This document shows positions 33,598 through 43,076 of a stretch of 64,000 bases of DNA, in pieces. Numbering within the stretch: position 1 is the first letter of the stretch; each line of letters starts with the position of its first letter. The DNA is taken from contig NZ_JAXUHN010000087.1 of NCBI RefSeq assembly GCF_035916875.1, forward strand, positions 1 through 64,000, in the 5' to 3' direction. Made by a program: the position numbers and the translations under genes. The DNA comes from Methylomicrobium sp035916875. Its GTDB lineage: Bacteria; Pseudomonadota; Gammaproteobacteria; Methylococcales; Methylomonadaceae. A model generated the notes under the pieces. That model saw nothing but the letters and a program-made list of their open reading frames with translations, was not told the DNA's origin and searched no databases.

Positions 33598-34584
33598 TCA
33601 AGCGGCCAGCCGGGAACCGAAAGCCAAGGCGCCCAACAACCCTACTTCCTGATTGATGCAGACTTTAACCGGAATTTGCTCCAGGGCCGCGCGGTAGCGC
33701 CCTTTTGCCAAGTAGCCATCCATGAAGTCCCCGCGCGTGATAACCGGCAGGATCTTTGCAGCGATGCCGCCGGCAAGATAGACGCCCGCATAAGGCAAGC
33801 ATTTTAGCGCCAGATTGCCGGCTTCGGCACCATAAATCCGGCAGAAGAGCGACAATGCCGCAACACTCAGCGCATCGGCACCCGCCACACCCGCGTCACC
33901 GATCACCGCAGCCGGGTCGTATTCTCTCATCTGCTGCTCGATGCCGGGCTGTGCCGGTGCATGGCCGACTGTTTTCAAAAATTGATAAATGTTGATCAGC
34001 CCTTCGCCTGACAGCAGCCTTTCATAACTGACATGCCCCGGATATTTTTCCCACAGGAACTGCAATAAAGCGAGTTCCTGTTTGCTGCCCGGCGCAAAAT
34101 CGCTGTGCCCGCCCTCGCTGGCCAACACCTGATGCTTTTCTCCATCCCAGGCAACGATAGCCTCCCCCAGACCGGTGCCTGCCGCAAGTATCGCGCTGTT
34201 ACCTGGACGGGGTTCCGAATCGGGATTCAGCGTCACAAAATCCACCGCCGGCAAATCCAGAATGCCCCAGGCGGTCGCTTCGAGATCATTCAACAGTCGA
34301 ACCTTCTCTGTGCCGAGGTAATTGCCGATTTCACTTCGACGCAACACCCAAGGCAGGTTGGTCGCCACGCAATCGCCATCGACGATGGGGCCTGCAACGC
34401 CGAGGCAGGCCGAAGCGATCGCATCCATCTCGCCCTCTTTTAAAAAATCCTGCAATAGAGTGGTAAAAGTTGAGTGGTCAAGGCTCGAATAGCGCGTTTT
34501 TTTGATGCACCGCCACTCGTCGCCATTCGCATCATAGAGCGCGAGTATCGTCTTGGTGCCGCCCACATCGCCCGCCAGTATCAT
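33598..34584 (-). CDS. glk: Glucokinase
   Basis: A 328-residue ROK-independent (E. coli Glk-type) glucokinase that phosphorylates glucose with ATP. The ATP motif LAGDVGGTKTILALYD is at the N-terminus; LLNDLEATAWGI and ILAAGTGLGEAIVAW are sugar/ATP-site blocks; EGGHSDFAPGSKQELALL is typical. The C-terminus has YLAGGIAAKILP. It begins two bases after the stop of the DUF411 gene, an unusual partner. In a one-carbon bacterium it would serve glucose recycled from glycogen or sucrose, by inference. Start ATG 34584. Confidence 0.95.
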   Translation of the reverse strand: MILAGDVGGTKTILALYDANGDEWRCIKKTRYSSLDHSTFTTLLQDFLKEGEMDAIASACLGVAGPIVDGDCVATNLPWVLRRSEIGNYLGTEKVRLLNDLEATAWGILDLPAVDFVTLNPDSEPRPGNSAILAAGTGLGEAIVAWDGEKHQVLASEGGHSDFAPGSKQELALLQFLWEKYPGHVSYERLLSGEGLINIYQFLKTVGHAPAQPGIEQQMREYDPAAVIGDAGVAGADALSVAALSLFCRIYGAEAGNLALKCLPYAGVYLAGGIAAKILPVITRGDFMDGYLAKGRYRAALEQIPVKVCINQEVGLLGALAFGSRLAA

Positions 34585-34586
34585 GA

Positions 34587-35042
34587 TTACTTGCCTTGAT
34601 AGTGGTTGAAGATTTGAAAATGTTTTTCCTTATCAAAACTCATCACATCATAAGGGTCTACACGTCCGCCCATTTCCATGCCAGGGCTGCCGGTAACCAT
34701 GCCCGGCACCGCCAGCCCGGTTACTTTGGGTTTGGTCTTTAGCAATTTCTTGATGTCCGCGGCCGGAACGTGCCCCTCGACGACATAGCCGTCGACGATC
34801 GCGGTATGGCACGACGCCATTTCTTTCGGCACCCCATATCGGGTTTTAATCTCCTCCATTGCGTCGTTAATGTTATCTTTCACATTGAAATTGTTTTGCT
34901 TCAAATGCTCGATCCACTTGCCGCAACAGCCGCAGGTTGGGCTGCGGTAAACGGTAATCTCGACCGGCTTTTCCGCCGCGTAGACGGCAGGTCCCAAAAT
35001 CGCCGTAATCAGAAGCCATAAAACGATTTGAATTGCTTTCAT
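34587..35042 (-). CDS. DUF411 periplasmic metal-binding protein (CxCC type)
   Basis: A 151-residue exported protein with a signal peptide (IQIVLWLLITAILGPAVYA). The core begins VEITVYRSPTCGCCGKWIEHL, a CxCC site, followed by SCHTAIVDGYVVEGHVPAADI and a GMVTGSPGMEMGG loop with several Met residues. DUF411 proteins are often found in copper-resistance loci and are thought to bind copper. Cys, His and Met ligands here fit that. It is downstream of hemE and upstream of glk, not beside other copper genes. Start ATG 35042 with GGGGTG upstream; a GTG at 35051 is less likely. Confidence 0.88.
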   Translation of the reverse strand: MKAIQIVLWLLITAILGPAVYAAEKPVEITVYRSPTCGCCGKWIEHLKQNNFNVKDNINDAMEEIKTRYGVPKEMASCHTAIVDGYVVEGHVPAADIKKLLKTKPKVTGLAVPGMVTGSPGMEMGGRVDPYDVMSFDKEKHFQIFNHYQGK

Positions 35043-35062
35043 GATGATCACCCCGAGTGGTG

Positions 35063-36142
35063 TTAAATTGGGTTTAATGGTAGATGATAAGCCGGACTGA
35101 AACGATGCACCGCATCAACCATCGCGCCGACATTTTCCGGATTGATGTCGGGCAGAATGCCGTGTCCCAAATTGAACACATGACCGGATCCCCTACCGTA
35201 TTTTTCTAAAATGGTTTTAACTTTTTCGGCAATGATCTCCGGCTTGGCATAGAGCGCGACCGGATCCATATTGCCTTGCAAAGCCACTTTATCACCGACT
35301 CGGGCGCGCGCTAGACCGATATCGGTTTGCCAGTCAAGCCCCAACGTATCATAACCCGCTTCGACCATCGTTTCCAGCCACAGTCCGCCGCCCTTGGTAA
35401 ATAGAATGGTCGGAATTTTTTGACCGTTCATGTTGGTTTTCAATAATGCCGCCACCCGACTGGCATATCGTAATGAAAACATCCGATAATCCTCGGAGGT
35501 CAACATGCCGCCCCAGGTATCGAATACCATCACCGCCTGCGCGCCGGCAGCAATCTGCGCATTCAGATAAGCCGCGACCGCCTCGGCAAGCTTCTCGAGC
35601 AAGACATGCATCAATGCCGGCTGTTCATACATCAATGCTTTGACTTTGCGGAAACTTTTGCTACCGCCGCCTTCGACCATGTAGGTCGCCAGTGTCCAGG
35701 GGCTGCCGGAAAAACCGATCAACGGTACGCGCCCGTTCAATTCGCGACGAATCAAACGCACCGCGTCGATTACATAGCGCAAGTCGGTTTCAGGATCAGG
35801 AATGCCGAGATTGTAAATATCTGCAGACGTACTGATCGGTCTCGCAAACTGCGGCCCCTCCCCTTCGGAAAAGCTCAAGCCCAGCCCCATTGCATCGGGA
35901 ATGGTCAAAATATCCGAGAACAGAATCGCCGCATCGAAGGCAAAGCGCCTGAGCGGCTGTAGCGTCACTTCGCAAGCGAGATCGGGATTCGTGCATAAAT
36001 TAATGAAACTGCCGGCTTCTTCTCTGACCTTTCGATATTCTGGCAAATACCGGCCTGCCTGACGCATCATCCACACCGGCGTGCGCTCGACAGGCTGCTT
36101 TAACAAGGCTCTGAGAAAAGTGTCGTTCTTTAATTCTGTCAT
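35063..36142 (-). CDS. hemE: Uroporphyrinogen decarboxylase
   Basis: A 359-residue cytoplasmic enzyme that removes four acetate carboxyls from uroporphyrinogen III to give coproporphyrinogen III in heme synthesis. The signature PVWMMRQAGRYLPEYRKVRE carries the substrate-binding Arg residues; ILFSDILTIPDAMGL holds the catalytic Asp; FNLGHGILPDINPENV is the conserved C-terminal block. It lies 48 bases downstream of the damX-like gene in the same direction. Start ATG 36142. Confidence 0.97.
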   Translation of the reverse strand: MTELKNDTFLRALLKQPVERTPVWMMRQAGRYLPEYRKVREEAGSFINLCTNPDLACEVTLQPLRRFAFDAAILFSDILTIPDAMGLGLSFSEGEGPQFARPISTSADIYNLGIPDPETDLRYVIDAVRLIRRELNGRVPLIGFSGSPWTLATYMVEGGGSKSFRKVKALMYEQPALMHVLLEKLAEAVAAYLNAQIAAGAQAVMVFDTWGGMLTSEDYRMFSLRYASRVAALLKTNMNGQKIPTILFTKGGGLWLETMVEAGYDTLGLDWQTDIGLARARVGDKVALQGNMDPVALYAKPEIIAEKVKTILEKYGRGSGHVFNLGHGILPDINPENVGAMVDAVHRFSPAYHLPLNPI

Positions 36143-36190
36143 TCGTTATAAACTTGTAAGTTAGTAAGTTTGCGAGCGCTTTCTTGTTGC

Positions 36191-37636
36191 TTAGGGCTTG
36201 GGCATGAAAGGAAACTCTTTTCTGATCGTGCCAAATTTCCGTATCATTGACGACTTAAACTCGGCCGGCAATGATTTCTTTGCGTTTTTTGCCGATTCGG
36301 CATCCGCAAAATCCCCATACAACAGCACGAATTTTTCCTTGCCCTTCCAAATACGCCGCACAAATCTCAAATCCGGTTGCAATTCGGCATGGCGGGCAAT
36401 CACCGCCTGTACGGCGGATGCATTTGATATTATCATTAATTGCAGCGCGTAGCTGTTTTCCGGCCGCGCCGCCAGCCACTCGGAATCGTCTCCCGATCCC
36501 ACTTGGGCAGCCGACTCCGGGGATGGCACCGGAGAAACCGCTGCATCCGTAGCCGTTTCAGGAAGCACTTGCTGCTGTTCCGGGGTCTTTGCCGAATTAT
36601 TCGAAAATGCAGGGGCAGCAGGCGCTACGGCGACCAGCTTCGCTTGCTCGCCGCCAACGGCCTGGCCGGTTTTACCAAAAGGTGCTGGCCCATCCAACTG
36701 CTCACCAGGTAAATCCGGATCTTGCGAGCCTTGCAATAAACCGCCGACAGGCAAACTTAAAATAGGCTGCCGTAAATCGGAATAGGCTTTGCTTGCACCA
36801 GACTGAACCGTTGCGGCGTTATTTTGATCGGCCGGTCTTGACGCGGTAAACCATTGTATATAAAACGCCAAGGATACCAGACAGACCACGGCAACAATCA
36901 AGAACGTCAACGAATCTACGCTTTCTTTGGGTTTATTCAGTTCCGGAAAGTGAGCGATCATTTTCGCCGGAATACCGTGTGACTCCCGATAGACCACATC
37001 GAGCACATCGTCCGTCAACCCCTTGCCAAACCGTGGCGAAACCGAATGCGAGGCGATGTGCTGGACAAAATCGCGACATTCTTTTTGGAGTAGGGGTTTG
37101 GCCTCGACGATAAAGCAATTTTCGATTACCGGGTCCGAGCAGTTTTTGACATGCCACTGATCGTGCGTCAAGACGAAGAGAGCACGCAAATTCGAATGCT
37201 TTTCGGCCAACTGAATTAACCGGGTAAGAAGGCCTGGAGCCAATTCGCCCGCATCATCGATGACAAGAACGACATCCTTACGAGAATCCGGCGTACGGTC
37301 ATATCCGGTATTTCTGACCGGCACTTCGGGTTTGAGACGCGCAACCAAAGGACCGACGCGATCATGGACTTCCTCAAACGTCATGCCGCCATGCCCCTTC
37401 ATCATGCACCAGGACCACTCATCCTTCAGGCGTTTCTGCAAAACCTCCAGAAAGGCGGTCTTGCCGACACCTTCCGGGCCGCACAGCACGATGGCCTGCT
37501 CAGTATTGGCGAGTAAATGTTGTAATAATTCGAGATTCTGGCTTCTCTCCGGCGTCATCAGAAAGCGGAGCGACGCCGCCTTGCCCTCGCTCCGCACCGT
37601 TTTGACTTGATAGGTATCACCATCAATTTCGACCAT
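36191..37636 (-). CDS. damX: DamX-like division protein: AAA ATPase plus SPOR domain
   Basis: A 481-residue membrane protein. An N-terminal ATPase domain has Walker A GPEGVGKTAFLEVL and Walker B VVLVIDDAGEL. One membrane span lies at ~241-264 (LTFLIVAVVCLVSLAFYIQWF), followed by a long Pro/Ala/Gln-rich linker and a C-terminal SPOR domain (~394-478, YALQLMIISNASAVQAVIARH). This plan and its place after aroK-aroB match E. coli damX, whose product localises to the septal ring; the N-terminal ATPase is typical of non-enteric homologues. Its ATG at 37636 overlaps the aroB end by 14 bases, which suggests coupling. Confidence 0.88.
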   Translation of the reverse strand: MVEIDGDTYQVKTVRSEGKAASLRFLMTPERSQNLELLQHLLANTEQAIVLCGPEGVGKTAFLEVLQKRLKDEWSWCMMKGHGGMTFEEVHDRVGPLVARLKPEVPVRNTGYDRTPDSRKDVVLVIDDAGELAPGLLTRLIQLAEKHSNLRALFVLTHDQWHVKNCSDPVIENCFIVEAKPLLQKECRDFVQHIASHSVSPRFGKGLTDDVLDVVYRESHGIPAKMIAHFPELNKPKESVDSLTFLIVAVVCLVSLAFYIQWFTASRPADQNNAATVQSGASKAYSDLRQPILSLPVGGLLQGSQDPDLPGEQLDGPAPFGKTGQAVGGEQAKLVAVAPAAPAFSNNSAKTPEQQQVLPETATDAAVSPVPSPESAAQVGSGDDSEWLAARPENSYALQLMIISNASAVQAVIARHAELQPDLRFVRRIWKGKEKFVLLYGDFADAESAKNAKKSLPAEFKSSMIRKFGTIRKEFPFMPKP

Positions 37637-38705
37637 AAGTGTTTAACGTCAATTCCAGGAGGGTCCGATCAATATACACCGGCAATGTCGCCTTGCCGAT
37701 TTTTTCCAGCAAAATCAATCGAATTCGGCCGTCCAAATTCTTTTTATCTACCGCCATCAGTTCGAGAAACCGCTCGGAATCGAGCGCCGCGGGAGGAATC
37801 ACCGGCAAACCGGCGCGCCGGACCAACGCGATGATTCTTTCTAGATCCTGCCGAGACAGCCAGCCTTTGCGCATCGACAGCTCAGCCGCCTGGCAAATGC
37901 CTATTGCAACCGCCTCTCCATGCAGGTAGGCTCCGTAACCGGTGCCGGTTTCAATTGCATGACCAAAAGTATGGCCGAGATTCAAAGTTGCTCTGACGCC
38001 GGTCTCGGTTTCATCCTCAGCGACAATGTCGGCTTTGTTGCGGCAGGAATGCTCGATCGCATGGGCCAACGCATTTTTATCGCGCGCGCGTAATGCATCG
38101 ATACTATGCTCCAACCAGACAAAAAAGTCGGCATCCCGAATCAGGCCGTATTTTATCACTTCCGCAAGACCCGCCGACAATTGGCGATCGTCGAGAGTGT
38201 CCAGCACATCGGTATCGGCCAGTACGCATTGCGGCTGATAAAACGCGCCGATCATGTTTTTGCCGAGCGGATGATTGACCCCGGTTTTGCCGCCGACCGA
38301 CGAATCGACCTGCGCCAGCAACGTAGTCGGAATTTGCAGAAATGCTATGCCGCGTTGATAGCAGGCTGCCGCGAAGCCGCCCATATCGCCGATTACGCCG
38401 CCCCCCAGCGCGATCAAGGTCGCATTGCGGCTAAATTTGGCGACTAACAGTTTGTCGAAAATCCGGCCGAGAGTATCCAAGGTCTTGTACTGCTCGCCAT
38501 CCGCTAATATCACCGTTTCGATCTGATAAGCCTGCAGACTTTGCAAAACCTTATCGAGATACAGCGGCGCAACCGTTTCATTGGTGACGATCAGGACTTG
38601 TCTGGATTTGATGTGACGGGTATATAAATCCGCCTGATTTAAAAGCTGGGAACCGATATAAATAGGGTAACTGCGATCACCCAACTCGACATGTAATTGT
38701 TTCAT
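37623..38705 (-). CDS. aroB: 3-dehydroquinate synthase
   Basis: A 360-residue NAD- and metal-dependent enzyme for the second shikimate step (DAHP to 3-dehydroquinate). Visible blocks: ILADGEQYKTLDTLGRIFD, LIALGGGVIGDMGGFAAACY, IPTTLLAQVDSSVGGKTGVN, and the metal-binding NLGHTFGHAIETGTGYGAYL. The ATG overlaps the aroK stop by four bases (ATGA), so both are coupled. Length is normal. Confidence 0.97.
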   Translation of the reverse strand: MKQLHVELGDRSYPIYIGSQLLNQADLYTRHIKSRQVLIVTNETVAPLYLDKVLQSLQAYQIETVILADGEQYKTLDTLGRIFDKLLVAKFSRNATLIALGGGVIGDMGGFAAACYQRGIAFLQIPTTLLAQVDSSVGGKTGVNHPLGKNMIGAFYQPQCVLADTDVLDTLDDRQLSAGLAEVIKYGLIRDADFFVWLEHSIDALRARDKNALAHAIEHSCRNKADIVAEDETETGVRATLNLGHTFGHAIETGTGYGAYLHGEAVAIGICQAAELSMRKGWLSRQDLERIIALVRRAGLPVIPPAALDSERFLELMAVDKKNLDGRIRLILLEKIGKATLPVYIDRTLLELTLNTYGRN

Positions 38706-39232
38706 TCTGTTTCGGAATTGATTGCCCTGTAGCGTTCTAAAATGCGGCTGACGACCGCTTTGCTTTGCATCACGCCCGTGTCGACTTTAAAGTCGGCGCA
38801 AGCCAGATAGAGCGGTTCGCGTTCGGCATAGAGACTTTCCAAACGCGCTCTGGGATTGTCTGTTCTGAGCAACGGGCGCTGCGTGTCCTTGCGCGTCCGT
38901 TCCAAAATCCTGCCGACCGAACACTTTAGATAAACGACAAAACCGTTTTCTTTCAATAAGCGGCGGTTTTCTTCGCGCAGGATAGCGCCGCCGCCGGTTG
39001 CCAGCACGATGCCTTGCATTCCGGTCAGTTGCCTTATCATTTTCTGTTCGCGGTCCCGGAATCCTTCCTCGCCTTCAAACTCGAAGATTGTCGGGATATT
39101 AACACCGGTCGCCTCCTCGATCGCCTTGTCGCTATCGTAGAAAGGTAATTTCAGCGACTTTGCCAATTGCCGACCGACCGTCGTTTTACCAGCGCCCATC
39201 AGACCGATTAAATATATGTTTTCAGATCGCAT
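38702..39232 (-). CDS. aroK: Shikimate kinase
   Basis: A 176-residue kinase phosphorylating shikimate in aromatic amino-acid synthesis. The P-loop GLMGAGKTTVGRQLAKSL, the shikimate-binding DSDKAIEEATG, GFRDREQKMI, and ATGGGAILREENRRLL are all present. It heads aroK-aroB-damX, the arrangement usual in gammaproteobacteria. The type IV pilus operon is immediately upstream, ending in a terminator at ~39520. Confidence 0.97.
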   Translation of the reverse strand: MRSENIYLIGLMGAGKTTVGRQLAKSLKLPFYDSDKAIEEATGVNIPTIFEFEGEEGFRDREQKMIRQLTGMQGIVLATGGGAILREENRRLLKENGFVVYLKCSVGRILERTRKDTQRPLLRTDNPRARLESLYAEREPLYLACADFKVDTGVMQSKAVVSRILERYRAINSETE

Positions 39233-39551
39233 GACGTATCGCCACGGTATTCATCTTTCCTGTTAAAAAAACATATCATTATGCCTGTTTCTTTTTAGCA
39301 AGATCAATCGGCAGAATAAAAATTGTTTAAAAGCGACAGAATAATACTGCAACAAGCCAAAGGAATGGATACGGATATTAGGCAAGACAGGGACGACGAT
39401 TTGTGCCTGAAAACTGAATTCGGCTTCCTTTCTCGTATCATATTTTGTTCTAAAAATATTGCACTTGGAATTCGAGCGCGGGCCCTGTTAAAAACAATTT
39501 GCTTCGCACAAAAAAAGGGGCTTACGCCCCTTTTATGATGCCAATCGGTTG
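39233..39551. other. Gap between pilQ and aroK with a terminator
   Basis: A 319-base gap. It contains the pilQ terminator at 39510-39534; the remainder should carry the aroK promoter. No gene seen. Confidence 0.5.
39510..39534 (-). terminator. Rho-independent terminator of the pilMNOPQ operon
   Basis: Read on the minus strand: AAAAGGGGC, loop GTAA, GCCCCTTTTTTT. Stem GGGGC/GCCCC at 517-521 and 526-530 (39 kb numbering), extended by A/T pairs and followed by a T-run. It lies 17 bases after the pilQ stop. Confidence 0.88.
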
Positions 39552-41873
39552 TCAGTTGCTAACCAGTTGATCATTGACGATTTTTGGCGTTACAAACACC
39601 AATAGCTCACGTTTGTCCTCGGATTTATTAGTTCTTTTGAATAAAAAACCAATTCCCGGTAAATCCGCGAAGAAAGGTACGTTGTTAACTAAATTAGCGG
39701 TCGTGTCCTTATAGACACCACCCAACACGACCGTTTCACCATCGTTAACTTGAACATTGGTTTTTAGCGAATTCGTATCGATTGATGGCTGACCATTCAC
39801 GACTATATTTCCCGGGTCGTCCCGAGCAACTTCCAAGTCCATATTGATGCTTCCGGTTGGCGTAATTTGAGGGGTAACCTCCATTTTCAATGTCGCATCG
39901 ATAAATTGAATATTGGTGCCGGCGTTGCCGCTTTGGGTTTGATAAGGAATTGACGTGCCTTGAATAATTGTGGCCGTACACCGGTTAGTGGTCATCACGC
40001 GCGGATTCGAAAGCAACTGACCGCGACCCTGGTCCTGCAAAGCCGACAACTCGAGATTGAGTACATAATCGGCCGCTCTCGCCAGAGTCATGCCCAAAGT
40101 TCCATATGGATTATGCGCGGCAAGATCGACAATAGTATCCTTAATTGTGCCAATATTGCCGTTTTCATCGGGCTGTGCATTACTGTTGGATTGCGTGCCG
40201 GCGCCTCCCAAGGCAAAAGTCTTACCTGAGCCCAGGTCCGCCATCTTGGCCACGCCAAATCTTACCCCCAGTTCCCTGGCAAAAGTACTGGTCGCAATCA
40301 CGAGGCGTGATTCGATCATGACCTGTTTAACAGGAATATCCAGCAGGCGTATCATTTTTTTGATATCGCCCAAACGCTTGGTCGTTTCTCTCACTATCAA
40401 TGTATTTGTTCGAGAATCGACTACAGCCGTGCCGCGCGACGAAAGAAGATTAAGTCTATTCGTTTGCGATTGCTGGGCATTTGCATTCGGTCCGCCAGAA
40501 ATGCCACCTATCGCTGAACCAATCGTACTTCCAGTTGGACCTATCACATTTCCGCCCAGATTATTGAATTGCTGCTGCGATTTTTGACCACTCGCCTGAG
40601 ATGCAGAAGAAGATGCCGTAGTTTTTGGCGAACCGCAAGCGATCCTGGTCGTGTTATTGAATCCATAAAGAAGCGGTATAAAATCTTCAGCCTTCGCATA
40701 ATTGATCTTCAAATATTCGGTTATCAAGGGATCGAGCTGCTCGATAACGACTTCTTTTTCTTTTTGTTTCTCTTTGTAGTCCTTGATCTTGCCGACCGGC
40801 GCGACAAGCGTCACGTTGCCGGTTTCGTATTTTTCCAATCCCTTGGTCATCATAATGAAATCCAGTGCTTCGTCCCAGGGCACATCGTCCAGTTTGACGG
40901 TCACTGTCCCGGTCACGTCGTCGCCTGCCACCACGTTTTGGCCGGTGAACTCAGACAATACCGCGATCACGCTACGGATGTCGATGTCCTGAAAATTCAG
41001 CGACAATCTATCGCCGGTGTATTTGGTGCGTTGATTATCAATCGCTTCTTTTTCAGCGCTGGTCAACGGCCGAAACTCGACAGTCAACAAACCTTCGGAC
41101 TGAAATAATGAATAATCGTAGAGTGTATTTTGCAGCGCCACGGTGACAGTCGTTTCCTTGGCCGTGGAAGCGGCATCGACATACTTTACTGGCGTCGCAA
41201 ACTCGGATACATCCATGCGTTTACTCAAATGGCCGGGCAATTGGGTATTCATGAAACTGATCACCACATTACCATTTTCTTCACGGGTGTTCACCACCGT
41301 ATTCGGATTCGCAAGAGAAACCAGAATCCGTCCTTCCCCCTTATCGCCGCGTTTAAAATCAAAACCGGTTATCGACTGCTGCGGTATCAATTGGCCTATA
41401 ATAGAAGACTTACTTGCCTCAACAGGCCTGGCAACTGCGGAAGATGCGGGATTAATGCTTTTCGCATGAGTCAACGTTAATAAGACTTTCCGGCCCTCCG
41501 TTTTCGTATCGAACGCTACGGATTCCGCCAGATTGATTACCACGCGCACTCTGTCGGCAGCTTCCGCAACATAAAGACTATTGACCGCGCCTTGGTTTAT
41601 CGGATAAGTTTTTTGCGGCAAACTGTTTTTTACGCCCGTAAAGTCCAGTGCAATCCGTGCGGGATTGTCGGTTTTAAAAACTTTCGGCGCGACGGCGGGA
41701 CCGTTCATTTCCAACTGAATCTGTAATTTGTCTCCTGCCTGCGTCGCCACATCCATCTGAGTTATGGCCAAATCGTCGGCTTTGACGGACGCCATCTGCG
41801 CGATAAATAAAATCAGGCATGTACTGAAAATTCTTAACATCTTCATCAATAAGCCGTTCTGTTCAATAATCAT
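39552..41873 (-). CDS. pilQ: Type IV pilus outer-membrane secretin PilQ
   Basis: A ~773-residue secretin that forms the outer-membrane pore for type IV pili. A signal peptide (IFSTCLILFIAQMASVKA) is followed by AMIN domains that bind peptidoglycan (DVATQAGDKLQIQLEMNG; ITGFDFKRGDKGEGRILVSL), an STN/secretin N-domain (LSLNFQDIDIRSVIAVLSEF), N1 (RLLDIPVKQVMIESRLVIA) and the C-terminal secretin core (GETVVLGGVYKDTT ... VPFFADLPGIGFLFKRTNKS). A Ser/Gln/Gly-rich segment at ~430-480 interrupts the N-domains. Start ATG 41873 with GAGGAC upstream; the longer frame to 41924 would overlap pilP. Last gene of the pil operon. Confidence 0.96.
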   Translation of the reverse strand: MIIEQNGLLMKMLRIFSTCLILFIAQMASVKADDLAITQMDVATQAGDKLQIQLEMNGPAVAPKVFKTDNPARIALDFTGVKNSLPQKTYPINQGAVNSLYVAEAADRVRVVINLAESVAFDTKTEGRKVLLTLTHAKSINPASSAVARPVEASKSSIIGQLIPQQSITGFDFKRGDKGEGRILVSLANPNTVVNTREENGNVVISFMNTQLPGHLSKRMDVSEFATPVKYVDAASTAKETTVTVALQNTLYDYSLFQSEGLLTVEFRPLTSAEKEAIDNQRTKYTGDRLSLNFQDIDIRSVIAVLSEFTGQNVVAGDDVTGTVTVKLDDVPWDEALDFIMMTKGLEKYETGNVTLVAPVGKIKDYKEKQKEKEVVIEQLDPLITEYLKINYAKAEDFIPLLYGFNNTTRIACGSPKTTASSSASQASGQKSQQQFNNLGGNVIGPTGSTIGSAIGGISGGPNANAQQSQTNRLNLLSSRGTAVVDSRTNTLIVRETTKRLGDIKKMIRLLDIPVKQVMIESRLVIATSTFARELGVRFGVAKMADLGSGKTFALGGAGTQSNSNAQPDENGNIGTIKDTIVDLAAHNPYGTLGMTLARAADYVLNLELSALQDQGRGQLLSNPRVMTTNRCTATIIQGTSIPYQTQSGNAGTNIQFIDATLKMEVTPQITPTGSINMDLEVARDDPGNIVVNGQPSIDTNSLKTNVQVNDGETVVLGGVYKDTTANLVNNVPFFADLPGIGFLFKRTNKSEDKRELLVFVTPKIVNDQLVSN

Positions 41874-41889
41874 CTTTTTGTCCTCAAAA

Positions 41890-42450
41890 TCATTCCGCCA
41901 AAGCCAAGGATGCTTGTTGTTCATGCCATGATCCCGGTTTATCGGAGATCAATTCCATCAATTCTATTTTGTCGCCGACAATCCGAATAATCTTTCCGTA
42001 ATTCTTGCCCATATAATTTCCGACTTTCACACGATAGACCGTACTGTCGACCGCCTTAACCAGACCCCACAAGCCACTCTTCGTATTGACAGTGCCCACC
42101 ATTCTTAAACTATCCAGAGAAAAGGCTTCCAGTTCTTCCTTGGGACGCGTCAAATCCGGCTTGATACCGGAACTTGCATCCGCGGCGGAACCCGCGGTTT
42201 CGACCGCTTGCTCCAAAGGCGTAAACGGATCCCTGAGACCATCCGGATTAAAAATAAAAGGCTCCACGACTTTGATTTCCGGCAAAGGATCAATCGTACC
42301 TTTGGGTTTGGCTTTTTCCGCAGCGACAAACGCTTTTAAATCGGATAAATCATCATTTGCGCAAGCGGTCAGTAAAGCGATACAACATGCGCAACACATT
42401 GGCATCCATAATGTTTTACTCAGCCACAATGATCGTTTATGAGATTTCAT
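41890..42450 (-). CDS. pilP: Type IV pilus assembly lipoprotein PilP
   Basis: A 186-residue inner-membrane lipoprotein. The signal ends in the lipobox LLTACAND (Cys at ~30; Asn-Asp after the Cys is compatible with inner-membrane retention). The domain GLRDPFTPLEQAV and the beta region MVGTVNTKSGLWGLVKAVDSTVYRVKVGNYMGKNYG are typical. It links the PilMNO platform to PilQ. ATG overlaps the pilO stop. Confidence 0.95.
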   Translation of the reverse strand: MKSHKRSLWLSKTLWMPMCCACCIALLTACANDDLSDLKAFVAAEKAKPKGTIDPLPEIKVVEPFIFNPDGLRDPFTPLEQAVETAGSAADASSGIKPDLTRPKEELEAFSLDSLRMVGTVNTKSGLWGLVKAVDSTVYRVKVGNYMGKNYGKIIRIVGDKIELMELISDKPGSWHEQQASLALAE

Positions 42451-43076
42451 GATTTGGCCTCTTTTCTTTTCTTCTTGTCAGCGCCTGTCGTTTGTTTGGC
42501 GGCTTCTTCCTTATAGGTTTTAACGACGGCATTCATTACCATCAAGCCATCCTTGGCTTTAGCCAAAGGCGCAATATCGACATTGTGTACTGTCACGATT
42601 CTGGGCAATGAGGCTAAACCGCTCACAAATAAGCCAAGCTCCTCGAAGCGGCCAATCACTTGAATGTCGATCGGCAATTCCGAATAAAAATCTTTTGCGA
42701 CTTGGGGCGCTGGTTTGAATAAACGAAACTCTAGGCCGCTTGCTAAACCGGTTTGAGAAATATCGATCAGAAGACTGGCGACTTCTTCCTCGGTAGGCAT
42801 TTGCTTGAGCATTTCTCCGAGCGCCCCCTGAATTTGCTCCAACTGTTTTACATACTCCGGAAGATTGACCGCCTTCTTTTGTTTGTTTGCGAAGGAGGCC
42901 TTCAATTCGACTTCCTTAGTTTCCAAGCTATCGAGCCCCGCCAACTGATCCATCGTATCGTAATAATAGCCCCCGCCCGCCACCAAAGCGCACAAAATCA
43001 AAATGGAGACGGCTTTAACAGGTAAGGGCCAAGTTCCCGATGCCTCGAAATCCCAATTAATTTCGGAAAGATTCAT
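42447..43076 (-). CDS. pilO: Type IV pilus assembly protein PilO
   Basis: A 209-residue bitopic inner-membrane protein with one N-terminal span (AVSILILCALVAGGGYYYD), a coiled-coil and a ferredoxin-like periplasmic domain (FKPAPQVAKDFYSELPIDIQVIGRFEELGLFVSGLA). It pairs with PilN in the alignment complex. Overlaps pilN and pilP by four bases each. Lys-rich cytosol-incompatible tail (KKKRKEAKS) is unremarkable for the family. Confidence 0.95.
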   Translation of the reverse strand: MNLSEINWDFEASGTWPLPVKAVSILILCALVAGGGYYYDTMDQLAGLDSLETKEVELKASFANKQKKAVNLPEYVKQLEQIQGALGEMLKQMPTEEEVASLLIDISQTGLASGLEFRLFKPAPQVAKDFYSELPIDIQVIGRFEELGLFVSGLASLPRIVTVHNVDIAPLAKAKDGLMVMNAVVKTYKEEAAKQTTGADKKKRKEAKS

